Of a stretch of 24,683 bases of DNA, positions 15,583-22,464 are shown one piece after another; within the stretch, counting starts at the first letter, position 1; each line of letters starts with the position of its first letter. The notes beneath the pieces are model-generated. The model was given only the letters and a program-made list of their open reading frames with translations. It ran no database searches and was not told where the DNA came from. The translations under genes and the position numbers were made by a program. This DNA comes from Sphingobacteriia bacterium (GTDB lineage Bacteria > Bacteroidota > Bacteroidia > Chitinophagales > Chitinophagaceae): assembly GCA_004294465.1 (NCBI GenBank), contig REAV01000076.1:1-24683 (forward strand). The letters are read 5' to 3'.

Positions 15583-16701
15583 TTAAGCTTTAACTTTCAA
15601 TAGCTGCTTAACCTTATTCGCTTTATGGGTAAGATCCTGATAACTATTATGTAAGATTGTTACATGTCCCATTTTTCTGCCAGGTTTGGTTTGCTTTTTC
15701 CCATATAAGTGAACAAATGCATTGTCTATCTTTAGTACTTCTTCCAAACCTTCATATACAGCATCACCGCTGAAATTATCTTCACCTATTATATTGATAA
15801 TTGCTGCAGGTAGAATAGGGGTGGTATTACCTAATGGATAACCTAACATAATTCTCCACAACATATCAAATTGGCTAGAATGATTGGCTTCGATAGTATG
15901 ATGGCCACTATTGTGAACTCGAGGTGCTGTTTCGTTTACCCAAACCTCATTATTCTTGTCAATGAATAATTCAACAGCAAATAAACCAGGACTATTCAGG
16001 GCTTTTACTAGTTTGATGGCAATAGCTTCAACAACCCAAAGCACTTTTTCTGGAATCAATGCTGGGCTGATTTGATAATCAAGCAGGTTTAAAGAAGGAT
16101 TGATCATCATTTCTGAAACAGGATAAATTGCAGTAGCACCTTTTGAGTCCATAGCAACAATTAGCGCAATTTCTTTTTGGATGTCCACTTTTTGTTCTAA
16201 AACACTTGGAGCATCAAATGCTTTATCTAGATCTTCAAGAGAATTAATAATTTGAACACCTTTACCATCATATCCACCTTCTCCAATTTTATGAACTGCA
16301 GGAAACAGATCCTGATGTGATGCTACTTCGTTCTTATTGTTGGTAATTTTAAATCGGGCACTTGGAATTCCAAAATCTTTGTAAAATTGTTTTTGAACAA
16401 TTTTGTTCTTGATAATTCTTATTGCTGCAGGTGTTGGAAAAATTTTTACGCCTTCTTTTTCCAATTGATCCAATGCATCTACATTAACCGATTCAATTTC
16501 TAAAGTAATGGCATCTAACTGTTTCCCAAAATTATATACAGTATCATAATCAGTAATATCACCTTTCGTAAAATGGTGGCATAAGTGAGCCGAAGGGCAA
16601 TATTGGTCATTTTCCAATACATAAGTTTCTACGGTGTAGTTAGCCGCAGCTTGCAGCAACATTCTTCCTAATTGACCACCTCCTAATATTCCTACTTTCA
16701 T
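15583..16701 (-). CDS. purK: 5-(carboxyamino)imidazole ribonucleotide synthase PurK
   Basis: Protein of 372 aa, the usual PurK length. The N-terminal dinucleotide-like fold reads KVGILGGGQLGRMLLQAA (from residue 2). A conserved EIE lies at 68-70, the ATP-grasp loop is IGEGGYDGKGVQII (139-152), and the metal/phosphate site is VNETAPRVHNSGHHTIEAN (255-273). PurK uses ATP and bicarbonate to turn AIR into N5-CAIR, step 6a of purine synthesis in the cytoplasm; PurE then makes CAIR. purE is not adjacent in this window, although the pair is often neighbouring. A near-consensus -7 box (TATCTTCG, minus strand, 16719-16726) lies 17 bases before the start. Confidence 0.93.
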   Translation of the reverse strand: MKVGILGGGQLGRMLLQAAANYTVETYVLENDQYCPSAHLCHHFTKGDITDYDTVYNFGKQLDAITLEIESVNVDALDQLEKEGVKIFPTPAAIRIIKNKIVQKQFYKDFGIPSARFKITNNKNEVASHQDLFPAVHKIGEGGYDGKGVQIINSLEDLDKAFDAPSVLEQKVDIQKEIALIVAMDSKGATAIYPVSEMMINPSLNLLDYQISPALIPEKVLWVVEAIAIKLVKALNSPGLFAVELFIDKNNEVWVNETAPRVHNSGHHTIEANHSSQFDMLWRIMLGYPLGNTTPILPAAIINIIGEDNFSGDAVYEGLEEVLKIDNAFVHLYGKKQTKPGRKMGHVTILHNSYQDLTHKANKVKQLLKVKA

Positions 16702-16769
16702 ATGTTTTAACTATTTCGCGAAGATAATCTACCAATTAGCAGGTTTAATCAAAACTCGAAACAAATCCT

Positions 16770-16777
16770 TAATTTTG
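16770..16777 (+). promoter_or_regulatory. Candidate -7 promoter element upstream of hpd
   Basis: TAATTTTG matches TAnnTTTG. Transcription would start near 16783, giving hpd a leader of about 200 bases, or reading the 29-codon ORF without a leader. The purK-hpd gap spans 286 bases and is the longest gene-free stretch here. A shorter near-match, TAATTTG at 16935-16941, could serve hpd from closer by. Confidence 0.35.
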
Positions 16778-16782
16778 TTTGA

Positions 16783-16872
16783 ATGACCCCAGATTACCCG
16801 CATAAAATTTTCAATGATACCAGAATGGGGTATTGCTTATTGATGGAGGCTCTTGCCATGCGATCGCATTAA
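16783..16872 (+). CDS. Possible 29-aa leader or small protein upstream of hpd
   Basis: An ATG 5 bases after the TAATTTTG element opens 29 codons, from MTPDYPHKIFNDTR to the end EALAMRSH, closed by TAA at 16870-16872. The residue mix is plausible for a small protein, but it is short and has no ribosome binding site. It might be a leaderless small protein, a leader peptide of the hpd transcript, or chance. It contains two Tyr and one Phe, too few for a classical attenuator. Confidence 0.2.
   Translation: MTPDYPHKIFNDTRMGYCLLMEALAMRSH
16858..16869. promoter_or_regulatory. 12-bp perfect palindrome, possible operator upstream of hpd
   Basis: ATGCGATCGCAT reads the same on both strands and is much richer in G and C than its surroundings. 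It lies about 119 bases upstream of the hpd start and downstream of the candidate promoter, where a repressor or activator of tyrosine breakdown could bind. No binding protein is identified. Confidence 0.25.
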
Positions 16873-16960
16873 TTTATACATTTTTAATTACTGATCATTC
16901 ATTTTTTTTTGATTCTTAATCTACATTTTAGCAATAATTTGAACTAATTGCTGGGTTTTT

Positions 16961-16981
16961 CATAATTCATAATTCATAATT
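16961..16981 (+). repeat. Three tandem 7-bp repeats abutting the hpd start
   Basis: CATAATT occurs three times without interruption and is followed by CATTATATG, whose final ATG is the hpd start at 16988. The array occupies the place where a ribosome binding site would be, and none is visible. Confidence 0.8.
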
Positions 16982-16987
16982 CATTAT

Positions 16988-18115
16988 ATGATTTCATTAG
17001 CTATTCAATCCAAAATAGATAACCCTATAGACTTCCTCCCTTTACACGGAACTGATTATGTAGAGTTTTATGTGGGAAATGCAAAGCAAGCAGCTCATTT
17101 TTATAAAACTGCTTTTGGATTCCAGAGCCTGGCATATGCCGGTCCTGAAACTGGCGTTAAAGATCGAGCCAGTTATGCAATTCGTCAGAACAAACTCACA
17201 TTTGTGTTTACCACACCACTAAAAAATAATAATGAAATAGCCGATCATATTTACAAACATGGAGATGGGGTAAAAATGCTTGCATTAAAAGTAGATGATG
17301 CAACAGATGCTTGGGAACAAACTACCAAAAGAGGGGCTGTTTCATATATGGAGCCTTTAAAAATGCAAGATGAATATGGCGAATTAATCATGAGTGGTAT
17401 CAAAACCTATGGAGATACCGTTCATTTGTTTATTGAACGTAGTAAATATGAGGGTGTATTTATGCCAGGATATAGAACCTGGAATTCTACTTATAATCCT
17501 TCAGAAACAGGCTTGTTATATGTTGATCATTGTGTAGGAAATGTTGGATGGAATCAAATGAATAAATGGGTGAGCTTTTATGAGAATGTAATGGGTTTCA
17601 AAAATATTCTAAGTTTTGATGATAATGACATTTCTACTGAATATTCTGCATTAATGAGTAAAGTAATGAGTAATGGAAATGGGTATGTGAAATTTCCTAT
17701 TAATGAACCTGCAGAAGGGAAAAAGAAATCTCAGGTAGAGGAGTATTTAGAATTTTATGATGGAGAAGGTTGTCAGCATGTTGCTTTAGCTACTTTAGAC
17801 ATTGTAAAAACGGTAACTGAATTACAAAATAGAGGTATTGAATTTTTAAAAGTTCCCACAACCTATTATGATGATTTGTTGGATAGAGTTAGAAAGATAG
17901 ACGAGGACCTTCAGCCACTTAAAGATCTGGGCATATTAGTAGATAGAGATGAGGAAGGGTATCTATTGCAAATATTCACGAAGCCAGTTGAAGATCGACC
18001 AACACTTTTCTTCGAAATTATTCAGCGAAAAGGAGCCAAAAGTTTTGGGAAAGGCAATTTCAAAGCACTTTTCGAAGCAATTGAAAGAGAGCAGGAGAGT
18101 AGAGGGAATTTATAA
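16988..18115 (+). CDS. hpd: 4-hydroxyphenylpyruvate dioxygenase
   Basis: Protein of 375 aa made of two vicinal-oxygen-chelate domains. The N-terminal one begins GTDYVEFYVGNAKQAAHFYK (from residue 21). The catalytic C-terminal one carries the iron ligands His181 (YVDHCVGN), His264 (GCQHVALAT) and Glu343 (LFFEIIQRKG). The end FGKGNFKALFEAIEREQ is the conserved HPPD tail, which separates it from hydroxymandelate synthase-like relatives less clearly than from other VOC proteins. It converts 4-hydroxyphenylpyruvate and O2 to homogentisate in tyrosine catabolism. Homogentisate dioxygenase is not in the window. It is a single-gene unit with an unusual 5' region holding tandem repeats and a palindrome. 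Confidence 0.93.
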   Translation: MISLAIQSKIDNPIDFLPLHGTDYVEFYVGNAKQAAHFYKTAFGFQSLAYAGPETGVKDRASYAIRQNKLTFVFTTPLKNNNEIADHIYKHGDGVKMLALKVDDATDAWEQTTKRGAVSYMEPLKMQDEYGELIMSGIKTYGDTVHLFIERSKYEGVFMPGYRTWNSTYNPSETGLLYVDHCVGNVGWNQMNKWVSFYENVMGFKNILSFDDNDISTEYSALMSKVMSNGNGYVKFPINEPAEGKKKSQVEEYLEFYDGEGCQHVALATLDIVKTVTELQNRGIEFLKVPTTYYDDLLDRVRKIDEDLQPLKDLGILVDRDEEGYLLQIFTKPVEDRPTLFFEIIQRKGAKSFGKGNFKALFEAIEREQESRGNL

Positions 18116-18134
18116 TTAAATCATCTCGCTCGGG

Positions 18135-19724
18135 CTACTGTTCCTTCGAAGGTTTATTGTAATCAGCAACTGCCAAAATAATAGCTTTGTGAGATGAATA
18201 GATTTCTCTATTTACATTGAATAAAGTGGATATGTCTTTTTCAAACAATCCATTTTTGTTTGAATGCAAATAAAAGTCGCTCATTTTCTTGTCAAATTGA
18301 TTCTTTAGTTTTGATGATAATTGGGCGATTTTTTGAATAGTATCTTCTTTGTTTGTACTCGCTGTAATATTTTTTAATTCAGTATAAAATTCTGCTGTGT
18401 CTTTTGTTAGTTGTTGATATTGGCTAAATTTTATTTCGTTAATTGAACTACTTAATTCTCGTAAATCTTCAAAAATATCTTTTATACTTTTTGCTGAATA
18501 CATGGCGTTTCTTATGATTTCCATTAATAGATTGATGCGTGCAATATATTTTTCAATATTTTTTTGTTGCATCAGTTTTGAATAAAATAGAAGTATTTCA
18601 CCTTCTGCTTGTTTCAATCTATTGTAGTTTTCAATATGAGTAAGACTTATTTGAAAAGACTCAATGTTTAATTCAAAAACTTTATTGATAAACAATTCAA
18701 CTTCTCGCTCCATCATTTCCAGAGAAAGGCTTGGTGTCTCTTTATTAGGTGATGATAGGTATTTTGTTGATAATTGATTTGAATCTTTGAATTGCCTCTC
18801 TAAGAAATTGCCATAATTTCCCAAGAAAAAGTAAAACAAAACTACACCAGTTATATTGATAAATGATTGAAAGGAAACTAAAATAATTATTGGATCATGT
18901 ATGTGTAAAATTTGTTGGATGAATACAATGATAGGTGATATGAAAATAAACCCCAATGCTGATGTAGTAAAATTGAAAATAAAATTGCCTAATGCGATTC
19001 TTTTTTTAGCGGCTATTCCACCAATCGATCCGAGTAAAATTTTAATGGTAGTGCCTAATTCAGCACCTAAAACCATTGCAATAGCGGTTTCAATTGGAAT
19101 AAACTTGGCGTACAAGGCACTCAATACTAAAACTACAGTAGCTGCACTCGTTTGAATTAAAGAAGTGATCAAGAAGCCAAGTAAAACAAAGAAAATTTTT
19201 GGATATTGAAGAAAGGGGATTATGTTAAAATGTTTAATAGAATTATCCATGCTTTCTTTCATGAACTGTAAGCCTAAAAGTAGCATTCCAAGTCCCAAGC
19301 AAAATCTAGAAAAACGATAAATATTTTTTCTCCTATTAAACACAATCATTGCAATGCCAGCAATGCCTATAAATGGGAGTGTAATTAGATTGAGATCAAT
19401 TTTAAAGCCAATAATCGCAACTAGCCAACTATTAAATGTTCCACCGATATTGGCCCCAAGTACAACTGCCAATGAATTGCGCATGGAAATCATCCCAGAA
19501 CCTACCAATGACAATACCATTAGATTAACAATAGAACTACTTTGCAATAAAGCAGTAATTAATATTCCACTAATGATTGCCTTGAATTTGTGATTTGTTT
19601 GCTTCTGTAGAAAGAGTTTAAAGGATCTGCCTTCGATATGTTTCAGTGAGTCTTCTAAAAGATTCATTCCATAAAGAAACAAGCTCAGCCCTGCTAAGAG
19701 CATCCAGAATTCACTTATAGTCAT
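18135..19724 (-). CDS. Na/Pi cotransporter family protein with PhoU-like C-terminal domain
   Basis: Protein of 529 aa. The membrane half holds the two inverted repeats of the type II Na/phosphate cotransporter family: QSSSIVNL (from residue 61) with GANIGGT (90-96), and QTSAATVVL (from 191) with GAELGTT (220-226). The soluble C-terminal part, from about residue 330, is helical and charged (EMMEREVELFINKVFELNIE onward) and resembles PhoU, as in bacterial NptA/YjbB-type proteins. It should move phosphate with sodium across the inner membrane; bacterial members can work as exporters. No Pst or phoU gene is nearby. Its stop is 19 bases from the convergent hpd stop. Start ATG at 19724, no clear ribosome binding site. 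Confidence 0.88.
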   Translation of the reverse strand: MTISEFWMLLAGLSLFLYGMNLLEDSLKHIEGRSFKLFLQKQTNHKFKAIISGILITALLQSSSIVNLMVLSLVGSGMISMRNSLAVVLGANIGGTFNSWLVAIIGFKIDLNLITLPFIGIAGIAMIVFNRRKNIYRFSRFCLGLGMLLLGLQFMKESMDNSIKHFNIIPFLQYPKIFFVLLGFLITSLIQTSAATVVLVLSALYAKFIPIETAIAMVLGAELGTTIKILLGSIGGIAAKKRIALGNFIFNFTTSALGFIFISPIIVFIQQILHIHDPIIILVSFQSFINITGVVLFYFFLGNYGNFLERQFKDSNQLSTKYLSSPNKETPSLSLEMMEREVELFINKVFELNIESFQISLTHIENYNRLKQAEGEILLFYSKLMQQKNIEKYIARINLLMEIIRNAMYSAKSIKDIFEDLRELSSSINEIKFSQYQQLTKDTAEFYTELKNITASTNKEDTIQKIAQLSSKLKNQFDKKMSDFYLHSNKNGLFEKDISTLFNVNREIYSSHKAIILAVADYNKPSKEQ

Positions 19725-19770
19725 TGTTGTAAAATAAGAATAGTAAATAAGGGTACTTGCCTATTTATTA

Positions 19771-20156
19771 TTAAAGTTGAGTGACAAAATACTCTTTTAC
19801 AAATGCAATTTTTTGGTTGGCTGTTAATTTATCCGTTTGTTGAATATGGAATTTAATATTTGAAAACAAATGATTTTTTTTCAAAATATTCAAAAGCTCA
19901 GTTCAGCATTTGTCGGACCAAATAGCAAGACCTCGTCATATTGCCTGATCTCTGTTCCTATTTTTTGATAAAACTCATTTTGTTGATGTTGTTCCCTGTT
20001 GTGGGTGAGCTGCTCGCTTTTTTCTAAACTGTCATGCTCTGATGTTGTTGTAAAAGAAGAGAAGAGTGTGTGGTTAGCTGCTTCATCAATAGGGAATTTG
20101 ATGAAAAGGGCGCTTGCATGATCCATGAAAATGCCTATTTTATGATTGATTTTCAT
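19771..20156 (-). pseudogene. Small conserved Bacteroidota protein interrupted by a one-base frameshift
   Basis: From the ATG at 20156 the frame runs 88 codons (KIGIFMDHASALFIKF..., EVLLFGPTNAEL) and stops at TGA 19890-19892. Shifting frame at the CTGAG near 19898-19902 restores 43 more codons (LLNILKKNHLFSNIKF..., ANQKIAFVKEYFVTQL) to a TAA at 19771-19773. Together they give a protein of about 128 aa. As I recall it, Bacteroidota carry full-length proteins of this form: WMDH near the start, LLFGPT in the middle, D-K-x-T-x-N-Q and FVKEYF at the end. They resemble eRF1-domain or host-attachment-like proteins, but their function is not known to me. One missing base, such as a lost G in CTGGAG, explains the break. 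Recent mutation, assembly error and recoding are all possible. Confidence 0.75.
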
Positions 20157-20231
20157 AACCTTTATTTTATAGATGAAAGAACTATTTCGAACCTCTATAA
20201 AGGTACAACCATTTAAGTCAGCATCATTAAA

Positions 20232-20741
20232 TCATTTTTTTAAACAGTCCTTACTTGTAAATTCACTCATTCCACCTGCCATATTGGTAACATTGGTAAA
20301 TCCGTTTTGGGTTAACATATAGCTGGCTCTTGGGCTTCTATGGCTATGAGAACAATACACAATTATTGCTTTATTCTTCATTGACTTTGCTAATTCCTGA
20401 ACCGGGATATTGATGGCATTTTTAAAAGTTCCAAAATTAGGATCAGCTTTGCCAGCAAACTCTTCTTTAGTTCTTACATCTAACAAAACAACATCTGGAT
20501 GTGATTTGATATAATTGCAAACATCATTTGGTTGAATTGTTTTAAATGTTATTGATTTTGTTTTTACTAATTCCATGTTGCAGGACTTACATACTCCTGC
20601 CTGCTGGTAAGTTGCTTTATCGCAGTCGTATCCGCAGGGAATACATTGATAGGTGGCTTTATTGTTTGAATTGGTCTGAGCAAAATTACAATTAACAATA
20701 GTAATGATGATGATTAATACTAATATGAATTTGTTCTTCAT
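20232..20741 (-). CDS. Exported rhodanese with N-terminal Cys-rich metal-binding-like domain
   Basis: Protein of 169 aa with a signal peptide (FILVLIIIITIVNCNFAQ, residues 5-22), so periplasmic or surface-exposed. A compact Cys-rich segment follows: YQCIPCGYDC (31-40) and CKSCNMELV (51-59), with Cys33, 36, 40, 51 and 54. It resembles the heavy-metal-binding domain seen in copper-efflux proteins. The rhodanese domain runs from about residue 70 to 165. It has LLDVRTKEEF (86-95) and the active-site loop CSHSHRS, with the persulfide Cys130 and Arg135. Rhodaneses move sulfane sulfur to thiol acceptors. Pairing with a metal site suggests periplasmic sulfur or metal handling, which is inference. It begins 4 bases after the GNAT stop, in one operon. 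Confidence 0.85.
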   Translation of the reverse strand: MKNKFILVLIIIITIVNCNFAQTNSNNKATYQCIPCGYDCDKATYQQAGVCKSCNMELVKTKSITFKTIQPNDVCNYIKSHPDVVLLDVRTKEEFAGKADPNFGTFKNAINIPVQELAKSMKNKAIIVYCSHSHRSPRASYMLTQNGFTNVTNMAGGMSEFTSKDCLKK

Positions 20742-20745
20742 GATT

Positions 20746-21282
20746 TTATTTGTTGATTTTCCAATCTTGTTTTTTTATTTCGTATACATAATTCAATGAA
20801 CTGTCTTCTCCATAATATTCATGAACTTCTTCGGCTATTTTTATCGCACCGATTCTTTCGATAGCTTTTTGAGATCGAATATTTCCTGCTCCAATATGAA
20901 AAATGATACTATCTACAAACTGAAAAGCATAATTGATCATTAAGTGTTTCGCTGATTGATTGAATGGTTTCCCCCAGCAATCCCTTGAAAAAAAAGTATA
21001 GCCAATTTCAATTGAATGGGCAATTTGGTCGTAATTACAGAAACGACTACTTCCAATCGGTTCTCCGTTTGATGTGTTTAAAAATAAAAATGCACCTTTC
21101 GATTCAATAGCCCCTTGGAAATAATTTTGAAACACTTCTTTTTTGTACCTGTTTTTGTTGGGGTGTTGTTCCCAAATCAAAGGGTCAGCGGCAACTGCAT
21201 ACAATTTGTCAAATTCACTTGTTTGAAGGGGAACTAAAGAAATCCATTCATTGTTTAAATGGGTTGGTTGAACATCAAACAT
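20746..21282 (-). CDS. GNAT-family N-acetyltransferase (RimJ/RimL-like)
   Basis: Protein of 178 aa with the RimJ/RimL-type (Acetyltransf_3) layout. The N-terminal strand-helix segment reads WISLVPLQTSEFDKLYAVAADPLIWEQHP (split in the usual LxPL and WE places). EPIGSSRF (75-82) forms the central strand, followed by IEIGYTFFSRDCWGKPFNQSA, where the acetyl-CoA site lies, and GNIRSQKAIERIGA (133-146), the family's conserved N-x-x-S-x-x-A-x-E-x-x-G motif. It has no signal peptide. Substrates of this branch range from ribosomal proteins to small molecules and antibiotics, so specificity is open. It is the first gene of a unit with the exported rhodanese; both genes might simply share a promoter. 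Confidence 0.87.
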   Translation of the reverse strand: MFDVQPTHLNNEWISLVPLQTSEFDKLYAVAADPLIWEQHPNKNRYKKEVFQNYFQGAIESKGAFLFLNTSNGEPIGSSRFCNYDQIAHSIEIGYTFFSRDCWGKPFNQSAKHLMINYAFQFVDSIIFHIGAGNIRSQKAIERIGAIKIAEEVHEYYGEDSSLNYVYEIKKQDWKINK

Positions 21283-21412
21283 TAGAAATCAATTAAAATG
21301 AAGTTTAAAGTTATGCGATATTGATATATTATTATATATTGTATTTCATTCTTAGTAGTATTAGTGTGGAAGGCCAGTGGGATTCTTTAACCATATATTA
21401 AAACCTATCTAC

Positions 21413-22441
21413 ATGGATACAAATTCCCTTAAAAAGGCTTTATTGTTAATGTTGGTGATTGTTACTACTGCATTGGTAAGTTGGGAAATACGATTGCGAA
21501 AAATTGGCGTTCAACCAACTTTTGATGCAGGAGATGTACTTTGGTCCGATAAAAGGGCCATGGTATATGAGTCCAAAGATAAAGTGACTGTTTTTATTGG
21601 TTCTTCCAGAATTCACTTTGATATTGATATACCTACATGGAAAACTGCTACTGGTAAGCAAGTAGTGCAATTAGGTATAGATGGAAGTTCTCCAATGCCA
21701 GTGCTTACCAATTTGGCGGATGATCCGAATTTCAAGGGAAATTTAATTATAGATATAACAGAAGGATTGTTTTTTTCTACTTCTCCATTTAATATGGAGG
21801 AGCCCAATAAAGGATTAAAATATTTTAAGGATAGGACCTTTGCTCAAAAAGCAAGTTTCCAGATAAATAAGGTATTGGAAAGTAGGTTTGCTTTTTTAGA
21901 CAAGGAGAATTTTTCAATGAATGCTTATTTGGCTGAATTACATCTTCAAAACAGGCCTAAGGTTTTTGAAATGCCTATTTGGCCTTGGCAATTTTCTGGG
22001 GCTTCGTTCGACAACCAAGCTATCATGTACCCTGTATTTGTAAGCGATACCAACTTACAGGTTAGGGTTAGAAATATTTGGGCCATGTTTGCAAAAATGG
22101 GGGAGAAAGATGTTCCGATGCACGGAAAAGAATTAGATTCTCTATTAAATGTGGTGAAGGTTTCTGTAGATAAAATTAAGTCCAGGGGAGGTAATGTGTT
22201 CTTTACAAGAACTCCATCAAGCGGACCCTATTTAATCGGAGAGCAAATGGGCTTCCCAAGGGATAAATATTATGAAAGGGTCTTAGCAACAACTGGTTGC
22301 CAGGGAATGCATTTTCAGGATTATGCTCCAACTAAAAATATGATATGCCCAGAATGGTCGCATTTAGACCAACCACAGTCAGTCGTTTTTACTAAAGAAC
22401 TCATCCGTGTATTAAGGGAAGAGAAAGGATGGAAACTCTAA
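21413..22441 (+). CDS. Membrane-anchored SGNH-like protein, MBOAT partner
   Basis: Protein of 342 aa from the ATG at 21413; an ATG 36 bases earlier is possible. One helix at about residues 8-24 anchors it, with the rest probably periplasmic. VFIGSSRIHFDID (60-72) resembles the nucleophile motif of SGNH/DltD/AlgJ-type proteins, with Ser64 or Ser65 as candidate. QLGIDGSSPMP (86-96) fits the Gly block. A late SHLDQPQS (316-323) could supply the His of the triad (His317). It lies 23 bases before an MBOAT acyltransferase gene, the arrangement of alginate- and teichoic-acid-type O-acetylation systems. There the soluble partner takes the acyl group from the membrane enzyme and gives it to a glycan. 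The acceptor glycan is unknown. Confidence 0.7.
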   Translation: MDTNSLKKALLLMLVIVTTALVSWEIRLRKIGVQPTFDAGDVLWSDKRAMVYESKDKVTVFIGSSRIHFDIDIPTWKTATGKQVVQLGIDGSSPMPVLTNLADDPNFKGNLIIDITEGLFFSTSPFNMEEPNKGLKYFKDRTFAQKASFQINKVLESRFAFLDKENFSMNAYLAELHLQNRPKVFEMPIWPWQFSGASFDNQAIMYPVFVSDTNLQVRVRNIWAMFAKMGEKDVPMHGKELDSLLNVVKVSVDKIKSRGGNVFFTRTPSSGPYLIGEQMGFPRDKYYERVLATTGCQGMHFQDYAPTKNMICPEWSHLDQPQSVVFTKELIRVLREEKGWKL

Positions 22442-22464
22442 TTAATCATTAACAAATTTTTTCT

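Noticed and set aside
16961..16981. Tandem repeats considered as a CRISPR or integration site
   Set aside because: The unit is only 7 bases with no spacers, and there are no cas, integrase or transposase genes. It is a simple tandem repeat.
15583..16987. Loss of purE next to purK as a sign of genome rearrangement
   Set aside because: purE is often elsewhere in Bacteroidota genomes and may lie outside the window. Absence here proves nothing.
19874..19881. Run of eight A/T bases as the cause of the frameshift
   Set aside because: Read on the minus strand, the first TGA (19890-19892) comes before this run. The shift must therefore lie upstream of it, near 19898-19902.
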